From Balaenoptera acutorostrata (Eukaryota; Chordata; Mammalia; Artiodactyla; Balaenopteridae): a stretch of DNA of 64,000 bases. The position numbers were made by a program, and so were the translations under genes. The first letter of the stretch is position 1. The number at the start of each line of letters is the position of its first letter. The notes beneath the pieces are model-generated. The model did not search any database. It had not been told where the DNA came from and saw only the letters and a list, made by a program, of their open reading frames with translations. This document shows, one piece after another, positions 47,395 through 58,337 of this stretch. Where the stretch lies: positions 20,146,116 through 20,210,115 of the forward strand of contig NC_080073.1 in NCBI RefSeq assembly GCF_949987535.1, in the 5' to 3' direction.

Positions 47395-48045
47395 CCCTTT
47401 GCACACTGTTCCCTTTATCTGGAATATTCTTTGTTCATTGTCACACAGTGGCTGATTCAGACACCAAGACCTCACAGGAGGCCTTCCTAAGAGCACAATC
47501 TGAGAGAGCCCCCAGTTATTTGCCCCTACTCACCCCAGTTTCATCACTCTTATCACTTATCTAATATCTTCTCATTTGCCTACTTGTTTTTTTTTAAAGA
47601 TTTATTTATTATTTATTTACTTATTTTCAGCTGCATCGGGTCTTAGTTGCGGCACGCAGGATCTTCGTTGAGGCACGCGGGATCTTCGTTGAGGCATGCG
47701 GGATCTTTCTTTGTGGCACGCAGGCTTCTCTTTAGTTGTGGTGTGCAGGCTCCCGGGCGCTTGGGCTCTGTAGTTTGTGGCACGCAGGCTCTCTCCTTGA
47801 GGCTCACAACCTCAGTAGTTGTGGCACGCGGGCTCAGTTGCCCCGCGGCATGTGGGATCTTAGTTCCCCGACCAGGGCTCGAACCCGCGTCCCCTGCATT
47901 GGAAGGCGGATTCTTTACCACTGGGCCACCAGGGAAGTCCTGTCTATTTGTTTTTTATCTATTCCCTGCCCCCACCCCCACTCATTCATAGTCACCTCTG
48001 AATCCCTAGGACCTAGAACACTGCCTGGCATACCTCCTGCACACG
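47395..48045 (+). mobile_element. Second L2 3' region in tandem, split by a SINE
   Basis: L2 3' wording starts again: 'ccctttgcacactgttccct', 'tttatctggaatattc' and 'cctcacaggaggccttccta'. After the SINE at 47,578-47,955 it resumes with 'gaatccctaggacctagaac' and 'actgcctggcat'. Confidence 0.65.
47578..47955 (-). mobile_element. Long CHR-type SINE with an internal 21-25 base repeat, minus strand
   Basis: The body is about 47,592-47,940. Read on the minus strand it starts 'ggacttccctggtggcccag', has the B-box-like 'cgggttcgagccc' and ends in an A/T-rich tail. The flanks share 'ctacttgttttttt' and 'ctatttgtttttt'. Near its 3' part the unit 'cacgcaggatcttcgttgagg' occurs about three times (from 47,653) and then in looser form. 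Confidence 0.92.
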
Positions 48046-50261
48046 TTTATTATAAGAAGAAAAATCATACAGTTAGTGTACCATCTGGAAGGCATTATAC
48101 AAATTATATGTTAATGGCAGAATCCAAAACAGAACTCTTTCCTACTGCAGGTCAAAGCCCCCTCCAGAGGTGTTCTGCCAATTTAGCAACCAGAGGAATG
48201 CTAAACAAGAGGATAAAATACGATACTACTATTTTAGTAGACTTTGCCATCATGATTTACGTAACTTAGTCACGACCTAGTTTGTGCACAAGTGGCTCAG
48301 GCCCATGGTGGGGTGCAAATCTTGAACTGAGCTCCCTCCTCTCCCACGTCACAGAATCTCTATTCCATTGACAGGTAAATCTTGTCCTTGAGGGACATTT
48401 CCCTTACTGTTTATAAACTCACTTTCCTTTGCTTCATTTTATCTGAACAAAGGACCTTAAACCATTGCCACTGAATCCACATTTTGATGCTTATTTATTT
48501 AGTGGGCCGTGAGGGAGTGTCCTTTTTTTAATGCAGAGTTAAAGTCATGGAAGAACGGATGGTGATAGCATTCCAGGCTTGTCCACACCCTTCTTGGAAT
48601 TGCATTACGGGCACAGATGCTCATATCATGTGTCCCATGATGAACACAGGAAACTTGATGGGGATCCATAAACGCTTAGGGATTATGAACTGAGAAAAGT
48701 GCTCAAAGGAAGTGACTGAGATACTAAAAGCAGAACATACCTTCAGTTTGATGACAATACGTATTAACGTGATAGGTGTGGGTTTCCCCATTGACAGTCC
48801 CCCACAACTCTCCCTTGTGGTAATAGGACAAAGTTATGAGCATCTTGGTCCACTGAAAACATAGTGGTCTGTCACAGGGTAATTTGGGGACTTGACGAAG
48901 TCTCCGGTCTTTTACTTAATCATTTGAAGGCAGCAAGCAAGGCTGACATTGCGAATGGAAAGTCCCACCCCACCCCTCAAGTCAGAAGCTCGTGGGGCTG
49001 TCGGAGATGCTTACTTAAATGGCGCCCCATGGCTTAGCCTCCACAGGTCCCTCAGACATGTCCCTCACACTGTCCCATTTTCTCTTCATGGAGGTGTCCC
49101 AGGCCAGGCACCCTCCTCTCTGCCACCTCTATGCCTGGCCTTCAATCTCATGTTCTCACCACTTCTCTGTCTCCCTTTAACCAATGTGAGCCTCCTCTAA
49201 TTGCTAGGATTTTAGCCAGCAACACTGCACACGTGTGGATAAAACTGGAGGACTTCCCTGGGAGGAAGACGTATTTGTTAAAATCAGTGTGAAATTACGT
49301 ATCTGAAGCAAGAGGGGAGGAGGCTACAGCAATGGTTCTGAGCAGGTGAGGAAGGATGGCAATGGGGGTCTCAAGCAGAGGGGAAGAAGGCAGGGCTGAG
49401 GGAAATTAGGGGCGGGGAGGGTCCCACCGAGAGTGACAGGAGAAAAGGGTGGCTGTAGCCTTAAAGCAATAGTTACAACTGTTCAACGCATCCGCCTTTA
49501 GGCTAAAATGCTTTAAAAGAATAGAAAGTGGCAAGGGGCGGGGGCAGATACTGTGTGAAGAGTTAGTTTTTTGAGAAGTATATGCATCATTTAATAAAAG
49601 TCATTTAAATAAGTCAAACACATATTCCATAATAAAAATCACTTGGAAAACCAGGGCTTGCCCCTGTAGTGAATGGCCAGAAACCACTGCTTATCACACC
49701 AGAAACCACTGTAGTGGGCGATGTGACACACACAGGGAAATGATTTTACCATGTGCAGTACATAGCTATGGTTTGTCAGCCTAACTTCCTGTTCCTTTAG
49801 TAACAGACCCATATTTAGGGAATCACCACCCCCTAATCTGAGCCCAAGGAGCTTTTACTTCCTTGCTTATGTGGATGACGGTGACATGCAACGCAGGGGT
49901 GGTTTGAGTACCACAATCTCATAGCGATTGTCATGTGACTCAAGTCCATCCAATGAAACACAGTCCTGGGAGTTTTGTCAGGGATCTAGCAAAGGAGACT
50001 GTCTTTTTCACTGGAGTTAAAGCTGGAAGTCCATGGTCATTTGGTGGGGCTGGAGGGGGGCAAAGGGATAGAATTTGCCTGAGGGATAAGCCAACACAGA
50101 GAAAGTCAGGAAAAAAAGAGAGAAAGAGATCTGAAGAAGTAATTTGCACACTGGATCCCACTGTGTCTTTGTTATTTTTAAGTTCACTGAGTCAATGAAC
50201 CCCTATCACTTAAGCCAGTGTGAAATGGGTTTCTGTCACTTGCAGTCAGAATAGTCTGACA
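48046..50261. other. Unique sequence with a possible old repeat
   Basis: No gene is recognised in 48,046-49,640. The stretch 49,640-50,261 ('ccaatgaaacacagtcctgg', 'cactggagttaaagctggaa') resembles an old interspersed repeat I cannot name. Open frames at 49,935-50,198 on both strands are not convincing genes. Confidence 0.4.
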
Positions 50262-50520
50262 AATAATAAGTATCAGCTAACACTTACATAGTGCTTACTC
50301 TGTGCCAGTTGCACAAACCTTTTATACAAGAACTCATTTAATCTTCTAAGAACCCTATGAGGTTGATGCTATTACACCCCCATTTTATAGGTGGGAAAAC
50401 TATATGATTCCAAGATCATATAACTAGTCAATGATGGGTTCAAGATTCAAACCCAAGCAGCCTAGCCCCAGAATTGGTGCCTTTGACCACTGCCTCCCAC
50501 TAGTCTAATGGAGCACAGAA
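50262..50520 (-). mobile_element. MIR SINE, minus strand
   Basis: The plus strand reads the MIR complement nearly full length: 'acatagtgcttactctgtgc', 'ctcatttaatcttctaagaa', 'ccctatgaggttgatgctat', 'ccccattttataggtggg' and 'ttcaaacccaagcagcctag'. Confidence 0.78.
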
Positions 50521-50604
50521 TCCATTTGAAGAGTATTTATGGTTTCCAGACGGAGTAGCCTGGGTCCAGCTTAGCCAGGGTTAGACAGTTTCTTTGGGAT
50601 TTTG

Positions 50605-50736
50605 ACTGCAATTAGAGTGTAACTTCCGTAGGGCAAGAACTACATTTCATTCTTTAAACCCCAGTGTCTAGCATGCTTGGCTCTTGACTATACAGTCACA
50701 ACAGATGCTAAACTGAAATGGAAGTCAGGATTCTTT
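50605..50736 (+). mobile_element. L2 LINE 3' end
   Basis: 'agtgtaacttccgtagggca' and 'ccccagtgtctagcatgctt' fit the L2 terminal region. L1 copy 2 begins immediately to the right. Confidence 0.55.
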
Positions 50737-50929
50737 AAAAATGGGTCTGGACAAATACATCAGAAATACATCTACACGTGAAACAACTCCTAAAGAACAC
50801 CTACTGGATGCTGGCAGAAGACCTCAGACCTCCCAAAAGGCAAGAAACTCCCCACGTACTTGGGTAGGGCCAAAGAAAAAAGAAAAAACAGAGACAAAAG
50901 AATAGGGACGGGACCTGCACCTCTGGGAG

Positions 50930-51700
50930 GGAGCTGTGAAGGAGAAAAGGTTTCCACACACTAGGAAGCCCCTTCGCGGGCAGAGACTGCGGGGGGCAGA
51001 GGGGGGAAGCTTCGGAGCCGCGGAGGAGAGCGCAGCTACAGGGGTGCGGAGGGCAAAGCAGAGAGATTCCCACATGGAGGCTCGGCGCCGAGCAGCACTC
51101 ACCAGCCCGAGAGGCTTGTCTGCTCACCCGCCGGGGCGGGCGGGGCTGGGAGCTGAGGCTCGGGCTTTGGTCGGATCAAAGGGAGAGGACTGCGGTTGGT
51201 GGCGTGAACACAGCCTGAAGGGGCTAGTGCGCCACGGCTAGCCGGGAGGGAGTCGGGGGGGAAAAAGTCTGGAGCTGCTGAACAGGCAAGAGACTTTTTC
51301 TTGCCTCTTTGTTTCGCGGTGCGCAAGGAGAGGGGATTCAGAGCGCCGCCTAAACAAGCTCCAGAGACGGGCGCGAGCCGCGGTTATCAGCGCGGACCCC
51401 AGAGACGGGCATGAGATGCTAAGGCTGCTGCTGCCGCCAACAAGAAGCCTGTGTGCGAGCACAGGTCAGTATCCACACCTCCCCTCCCGGGAGCCTGTGC
51501 AGCCCGCCACTGTCAGGGTCCCGTGATCCAGGGACAACTTCCCCAGGAGAACGCAGAGCGCGCCTCAGGCTGGTTCAACGTCACTCTGGCCTCTGCCGCC
51601 GCAGGCTCACCCCGCCTCCTCTGTACCCCTCCCTCCCCCTGGCCTGAGGGAGCCAGAGCCCCCGAATCAGCTGCTCCTTTAACCCCATCCTGTGTGAGCA
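50930..51700 (+). promoter_or_regulatory. CpG-dense L1 5' UTR, likely promoter region
   Basis: This GC- and CpG-rich stretch stands out from the AT-rich surroundings and lies just inside the 5' end of L1 copy 2. By analogy with mammalian L1 5' UTRs it should have carried the internal RNA polymerase II promoter. Short frames here on both strands follow from the GC content. It should not be called a host-gene CpG island. Confidence 0.6.
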
Positions 51701-52735
51701 AAGAACACACGCCCTCAGGCGACCTACACACAGAGGCAGGGACAAATCCAAAGCTGAACCCCGGGAGCTGTGCGAACAAAGAAGAGAAAGGGAAATCTCT
51801 CCCAGTGGCCTCAGGAGCAGCGGATTAAATCTCCACAATCAACTGGATGTACCTGCATCTGTGGAATACCTGAATAGACAACGAATCATCCCAAACTGAG
51901 GAGGTGGACTTTGGGAGCAAAGATATATATATATATTTCCCTTTTTCTCTTTTTGTGAGTGTGTATGTTTATGCTTCTGTGTGAGATTTTGTCTGTATAG
52001 CTTTGCTTTTACCATTTGTCCTAGGGTTCGGTCTGTCCGTCTGTTTTTTTTTTTTTTTTGGTATAGTTTTTAGTGCTTGTTATCATTGATGGATTTGTTT
52101 TTTGCTTTGGTTGTCCTCTTCTTTCTATTATTTAAAAAATTTTTTTTAATAATTATTTTTTATTTTAATAACTTTTTAATTTTTATTTTATTTTATTTTC
52201 TTCTTTCTTTCTTTTTTTTTCTCCCTTTTATTCTGAGCCTTGGGGATGACAGGCTCTTGGTGCTCCAGCCAGGCGTCAGGGCTGTGCCTCTGCGGTGGGA
52301 CAGCCGAGTTCAGGACACTGGTCCACAAGAGACCTCCCAGCTCCATGTAATATCAAACAGTGAAAATCTCCCAGAGATCTCCATATGAACGCCAAGACCC
52401 AGCTCCACTCAATGACCATCAAGCTACACTGCTGGACACCCTATGTCAAACAACTACCAAGACAGGAACGCAACCCCACACATTAGCAGAGAAGCTGCCT
52501 AAAATCATAATAAGGCCACAGACACCCCAAAACACACCACCAGATGTGGACCTGCCCACCAGAAAGACAAGATCCAGCCTCATCCACCAGAACACAGGCA
52601 CTAGTCCCCTCCACCAGGAAGCCTACACAGCCCACTGAACAAACCTTAGCCACTGGGGGCAGACACCAAAAGCAACGGGAACTACGAACCTGCAGCCTGC
52701 GAAGAGGAGCCCGCAAACACAGTAAGTTAAACAAA

Positions 52736-53610
52736 ATGAGAAGACAGAGAAACACACAGCAGATGAAGGAGCAAGGTAAAAGCCCACCAGACCTAACAAA
52801 TAAAGAGGAAATAGGCAGTCTACCCGAAAAAAATTTCAGAAAAATGATAGTAAAGATGAACCAAAATCTTGGAAATAGAATGGAGAAAATACAAGAAACG
52901 TTTAACAAGGACCTAGAAGAACTAAAGAGCAAACAAACAGTGATGAACAACACAATAAATGAAATTAAAAATTCTCTAGAAGGGATCAATAGCAGAATAA
53001 CTGAGGCAGAAGAACGGATAAGTGACCTGGAAGATAAAATAGTGGAAATAACTACTGCAGAGCAGAATAAAGAAAAAAGAATGAAAAGAATTGAGGACAG
53101 TCTCAGAGACCTCTGGGACAACATTAAATGCAACAACATTCGAATTATAGGGGTCCCAGAAGAAGAAGAGAAAAAGAAAGGGACTGGGAAAATATTTGAA
53201 GAGATTATAGTTGAAAACTTCCCTAATTTAGGAAAGGAAATAGTTAATAAAGTCCAGGAAGCACAGAGAGTCCCATACAGGATAAATCCAAGGAGAAACA
53301 CACCAAGGCACATATTAATCAAACTACATACAAAGAACAAATATTAAAAGCAGCAAGGGAAAAACAACAAATATCATACAAAGGAATCCCCATAAGGTTA
53401 ACAGCTGATCTTTCATCAGAAACTCTGCAAGCCAGAAGGGAGTGGCAGGACATATTTAAAGTGATGAAGGGGAAAAACCTACAACCAAGATTACTCTACC
53501 TAGCAAGGATCTCATTCAGACTTGACAGAGAAATTAAAACCTTTACAGACAAACAAAAGCTAAGAGAAATCAGCACCACCAAACCAGCTTTGCTAAAGGA
53601 ACTCCTCTAG
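52736..53610 (+). pseudogene. L1 copy 2 ORF1 (RNA-binding chaperone), frameshifted
   Basis: The start ATG at 52,736 opens 'MRRQRNTQQMKEQGK', matching copy 1. The frame is also open 64 codons upstream, to an ATG at 52,544. Domains in order: N-terminus, coiled coil ('ITEAEERISDLEDKI'), RRM-like part ('DSLRDLWDNI', 'IIGVPEEEE') and C-terminal 'YRINPRRNTPRHILIKL'. A deletion of about 10 bases near 53,325 shifts the frame, giving a stop at 53,345. The rest ('ARREWQDIFKVMKGKNLQ') continues in another frame to the usual TAG at 53,608. The tail 'KPALLKELL' is three residues shorter than copy 1 at this place. Not a working gene. Confidence 0.9.
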
Positions 53611-53668
53611 GCAGGAAACACAAGAGAAGGAAAAGACCTACAATAACAAACCCAAAACAATTAAGAAA

Positions 53669-56600
53669 ATGGTAATAGGAACATACATATCGATAATTAC
53701 CTTAAACGTACATGGATTAAATGCTCCAACCAAAAGACATAGACTGGCTGAATGGATACAAAAACAAGACCCGTATATATGCTGTCTACAAGAGACCCAC
53801 TTCAGACCTAGGAACACATACAGACTGAAAGTGAGGGGATGGAAAAAGATATTCCATGCAAATGGAAATCAAAAGAAAGCTGGAGTAGCAATTCTCATAT
53901 CAGACAAAATAGACTTTAAAATAAAGACTATTACAAGAGACAAAGAAGGACACTGCATAATGATCAAGGGATCAATCCAAGAAGAAGATATAACAATTGT
54001 AAATATTTATGCACCCAACATAGGAGCACCTCGATACATAAGGCAAATGCTAACAGCCATAAAAGGGGAAATCGACAGTAACACAATCATAGTAGGGGAC
54101 TTTAACACCCCACTTTCACCAATGGACAGATCATCCAAAATGAAAATAAATAAGGAAACACAAGCTTTAAATGATACATTAAACAAGATGGACTTCATTG
54201 ATATTTATAGGACATTCCATCCAAAAGCAACAGAATACACTTTCTTCTCAAGTGTTCATGGAACATTCTCCAGGATAGATCATATCTTGGGTCACAAATC
54301 AAGCCTTGGTAAATTTAAGAAAATTGAAATTGTATCAAGTATCTTTTCTGACCACAATGCTATGAGACTAGATATCAATTACAGGCAAAAAATCCGTAAA
54401 AAATGCAAACACATGGAGGCTAAACAATACACTACTTAATAAACAAGAGATCACTGAAGAAATCAAAGAGGAAATCAAAAAATACCTAGAAACAAATGAC
54501 AATGAAAACACGATGACCCAAAACCTATGGGATGCAGCAAAAGCAGTTCTAAGAGGGAGGTTTATAGCAATACAATCCTACCTCAAGAAATAAGAAACAT
54601 CTCCAATAAACAACCTAACCTTGCACCTAAAGCAATTAGAGAAAGAAGAACAAAAAACCCCCCTAAGTTAGCAGAAGGAAAGAAATCATAAAGATCAGAT
54701 CAGAAATAAATGAAAAAGAAATGAAGGAAATGATAGCAAAGATCAATAAAACTAAAAGCTGCTTCTTTGAGAAGATAAACAAAATTGATAAACCATTAGC
54801 CAGACTCATCAAGAAAAAAAGGGAGAAGACTCAAATCAATATAATTAGAAATGAAAAAGGAGCGGTAACAACTGACACTGCAGCAATACAAAGGATCATG
54901 AGAGATTACTACAAGCAACTCTATGCCAATAAAATGGACAACCTGGAAGAAATGGACAAATCCTTAGAAATGCAGAACCTTCCAAGACTGAACCAGGAAG
55001 AAATAGAAAATATGAACAGACCAATCACAAGCACTGAAATTGAAATTGTGATTAAAAATCTTCCAACAAACAAAAGTCCAGGACCAGATGGTTTCACAGG
55101 TGAATTCTGTCAAACATTTAGAGAGGAGCTAACACCCATCCTTCTCAAACTCTTCCAAAATATAGCAGAGGGAGGAACACTCCCACACTCATTCTATGAG
55201 GCCACCATCACCCTGATACCAAAACCAGAAAAAGATGTCAAAAAGAAGGAAATCTACAGGCCAATATCACTGAGGAACATAGATGCAAAAATCCTCAACA
55301 AAATACCAGCAAACAGAATCCAACAGCACATTAAAAGGATCATACACTATGATCAAGTGGGGTTTATCCCAGGAATGCAAGGATTCTTCAATATATGCAA
55401 ATCAATCAATGTGATACACCATATTAACAAACTGAAGGAGAAAAACCATATGATCATCTCAATAGATGCAGAGAAAGCTTTTGACAAAATTCAACACCCA
55501 TTTATGATAAAAACCCTCCAGAAAGTAGGCATAGAGGGAACTTACCTCAACATAATAAGGGCCATAGATGACAAACCCACAGCCAACATCATTCTCAATG
55601 GTGAAAAACTGAAACCATTTCCACTAAGATCAGGAACAAGAAAAGGTTGCCCATTCTCACCACTATTACTCAACATAGTTTTGGAAGTTTTAGCAACAGC
55701 AATCAGAGAAGAAAAAGAAATAAAAGGAATCCAAATCAGAAAAGAAGAAGTAAAGCTGTCACTGGTTGCAGATGACATGATACTATACATAGAGACTCCT
55801 AAAGATGCTACCAGAAAACTACTAGAGCTAATCAATGAATTTGGTAAAGTGGCAGGATACAAAATTAATGCAATTTTAATGAAAAATCTGAAAGTGAAAT
55901 TAAGAAAACACTCCCATTTACCATTGCAACAGAAAGAAGAAAATATCTAGGAATAAACCTACTTAAGGAGACAAAAGACCTGTATGCAGAAAATTATAGG
56001 ACACTGATGAAAGAAATTAAATATGATACAAACAGATGGAGAGGTATACCATGTTCTTGGATTGGAAGAATCAACACTGTGAAAATGACTATACTCCCCA
56101 AAGCAATCTTCAGATTCAATGCAATCCCTATCAAACTACCACTGGCATTTTTCACAGAACTAGAACAAAAAATTTCACAATTTGTATGGAAACACAAAAG
56201 ACTCCGAATAGCCAAAGCGAGCTTGAGAAAGAAAAACGGAGCTGGAGGAATCAGGCTCCCAAACTTCAGACTACACTACAAAGCTACAGTAATCAAGAGA
56301 GTATGGTGCTGGCACAAAAACAGAAAAATAGATCAATGGAACAGGATAGAAAGCCCAGAGATAAACCCACACACATATGGTCACCTTGTCTTTGATAAGG
56401 AGGCAAGAATATACAATGGAGAAAAGACAGCCTCTTCAATAAGTGGTGCTGGGAAAACTGGACAGCTACATGTAAAAGAATAAAAATTAGAACACTCTCT
56501 AACACCATACACAAAAATAAACTCAAAGTGGATTAAAGACCTAAATATAAGTCCAGACAGTATAAAACTCTTAGAGGAAAACATAGGCAGAGCACTCTAT

Positions 56601-57463
56601 GACATAAATCACAGCAAGATCCTTTCTGATCCATCTCCTAGAGAAATGGAAATAAAAACAAAAATAAACAAATGGGACCTAATGAAACTTAAAAGCTTTT
56701 GCACAGCAAAGGAAACCATAAACAAGACAAAAAGACAACCCTCAGAATGGGAGAAAATATTTGCAAATGAAGCAACTGACAAAGGATTAATCTCCAAAAT
56801 TTACGAGCAGCTCATGCAGCTCAATATCAAAAAAAAAACAACCCAATCCAAAAATGGGCAGAAGACTTAAATAGACATTTCTCCAAAGAAGATATACAGG
56901 TTGCCAACAAACACATGAAAGAATGCTCAACATCATTAATCATTAGAGAAATGCAAATCAAAACTACAATGAGATATCATCTTACACCAGTCAGAATGGC
57001 CATCATCAAAAAATCTACAAACAATAAATGCTGGAGAGAGTGTGGCGAAAAGGGAACCCTCTCGCACTGTTGGTGGGAATGTAAATTGATACAGCCACTA
57101 TGGAGAACAGTATGGAGGTTCCTCAAAAAACCAAAAATAGAACTACCATACGACCCAGCAATCCCACTACTGGGCATATACCCTGAGAAAACCATAATTC
57201 AAAAAGAGTCATGTACCAAAATGTTCATTGCAGCTCTATTTACAATAGCCAGGGCATGGAAGCAACCTAAGTGTCCATCAACAGATGAATGGATAAAGAA
57301 CACGTGGCATATATATACAATGGAATATTACTCAGCCATAAAAAGAAACGAAATTGAGTTATTTGTAGTGAGGTGGATGGACCTAGAGTCTGTCATACAG
57401 AGTGAAGTAAGTCAGAAAGAGAAAAACAAATACTGTATGCTAACACATATATATGGAATCTAA
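53669..57463 (+). pseudogene. L1 copy 2 ORF2 (endonuclease and reverse transcriptase), broken
   Basis: Met 53,669 opens the endonuclease with 'TLNVHGLNAPTKRH', 'LQETHF', 'NIYAPN', 'VGDFNTPL' and the catalytic-end 'SRIDHILG'. A 1-base insertion near 54,390 ends it at 54,439. A TAA near 54,590 replaces a glutamine codon. The RT frame 54,721-55,950 has '[17 protein letters not shown]' and the active-site aspartates at 55,771-55,776, but as 'VADDM' in place of the usual FADD. A deletion of about 28 bases near 55,872 breaks it. Further frames cover 56,007-56,483, 56,646-56,870 and 56,915-57,463. The last holds an intact C-x3-C-x7-H-x4-C motif (57,030-57,085) and the normal C-terminus and stop. Confidence 0.92.
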
Positions 57464-57550
57464 AAAACAACAACAAAAATGGTCATGAAGAACCTAGGGG
57501 CAAGATGGGAATAAAGACGCAGGCCTACTAGAGAATGGACTTGAGGATAC

Positions 57551-57574
57551 GGGGAGGGGGAAGGGGAAGCTGGG
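57551..57574 (+). other. G-quadruplex-type tract in L1 3' UTR
   Basis: Four G runs (4, 5, 4 and 3) separated by short A-rich spacers lie in the 3' UTR of L1 copy 2. Purine-rich tracts able to form G-quadruplexes are known in mammalian L1 3' UTRs. Its complement appears in the minus-strand L1 at 45.8 kb. Confidence 0.7.
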
Positions 57575-57996
57575 ATGAAGTGAGAGAGTGGCATGGACAT
57601 ATATACACTACCAAATGTAAAATAGATAGCTAGTGGGAAGCAGCCGCATAGCACAGGGAGATCAGCTCGGTGCTTTGTGACCACCTAGAGGGGTGGGATA
57701 GAGAGGGTGGGAGGGAGGGAGATGCAAGAGGGAAGAGATATGGGGATATATGTATATGTATAACTGATTCACTTTGTTATAAAGCAGAAACTAAAACACC
57801 ATTGTAAAGCAGTTATACTGCAATAAAGATGTTAAAAAAAAAAAAAAAGGGTCTGTAGTTTGCCTATAGGATAGAGAATAAAGACCTAGAGCTACAAACC
57901 CAGACAAAAGTGTGTGCACGTGAGCAGTCTTTCCCAGGGACAGAGCTATAGGAAGAATTGCATATAGGACTTCATAAAGAATTATAATTCACTTTC

Positions 57997-58337
57997 AAAA
58001 AACTCTGGGGGGCTTCCCTGGTGGCGCAGTGGTTGAGAGTCTGCCTGCCAATGCAGGGGACACGGGTTCGAGCCCTGGTCTGGGAAGATCCCACGTGCCG
58101 CGGAGCGGCTGGGCCCGTGAGCCACAACTACTGAGCCTGCGCGTCTGGAGCCTGTGCTCCGCAACAAGAGAGGCCGCGACAGTGAGAGGCCCGCGCACCG
58201 CGATGAAGAGTGGCCCCGCTTGCCACAACTAGAGAAAGCCCTCACACAGAAACGAAGACCCAACACAGCCATAAATAAATAAATAAATAAATACTTTAAA
58301 AAAAAAAAAAAACAAAAAAACAAAAAAAAAACTCTGG
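57997..58337 (+). mobile_element. CHR-type SINE with target-site duplication
   Basis: The body starts at about 58,009 with 'ggcttccctggtggcgcag', B box 'gggttcgagccc', GC-rich body, (TAAA)n tail and A run. The direct repeat 'aaaaaactctgg' is at 57,997-58,008 and 58,326-58,337. Very similar to the 31-kb copy. It lies 150 bases right of L1 copy 2. Confidence 0.95.

Larger units (their letters stand above)
50737..57855 (+). mobile_element. Full-length L1, copy 2
   Basis: The body is about 50,750-57,848, roughly 7.1 kb. The flanks share 'gggtctg' after an A-rich stretch (50,743-50,749 and 57,849-57,855), a short, imperfect but plausible duplication. Parts: CpG-dense 5' UTR (50,750-52,735), ORF1 (52,736-53,610), spacer, ORF2 (53,669-57,463), 3' UTR with a G-rich tract and 'caataaagatgtt' before the A-tail. 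The 5' UTR has T-rich DNA at 52,020-52,220. The coding parts carry frameshifts and a stop, so it is inactive as an autonomous element. Confidence 0.92.

Noticed and set aside
47653..47760. Short direct repeats with spacers, CRISPR-like at first glance
   Set aside because: The units are contiguous, degrade along the array and lie inside a SINE in a mammalian genome.
50801..51838. Several 70-125 codon frames and a possible host-gene CpG island
   Set aside because: The stretch is the L1 copy 2 5' UTR. GC-rich DNA has few stops by chance.
52483..53340. Minus-strand frame of 285 codons
   Set aside because: It is the complement of L1 copy 2 ORF1. The same shadow appears opposite ORF1 of copy 1 (32,844-33,365). 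No domain is recognised.
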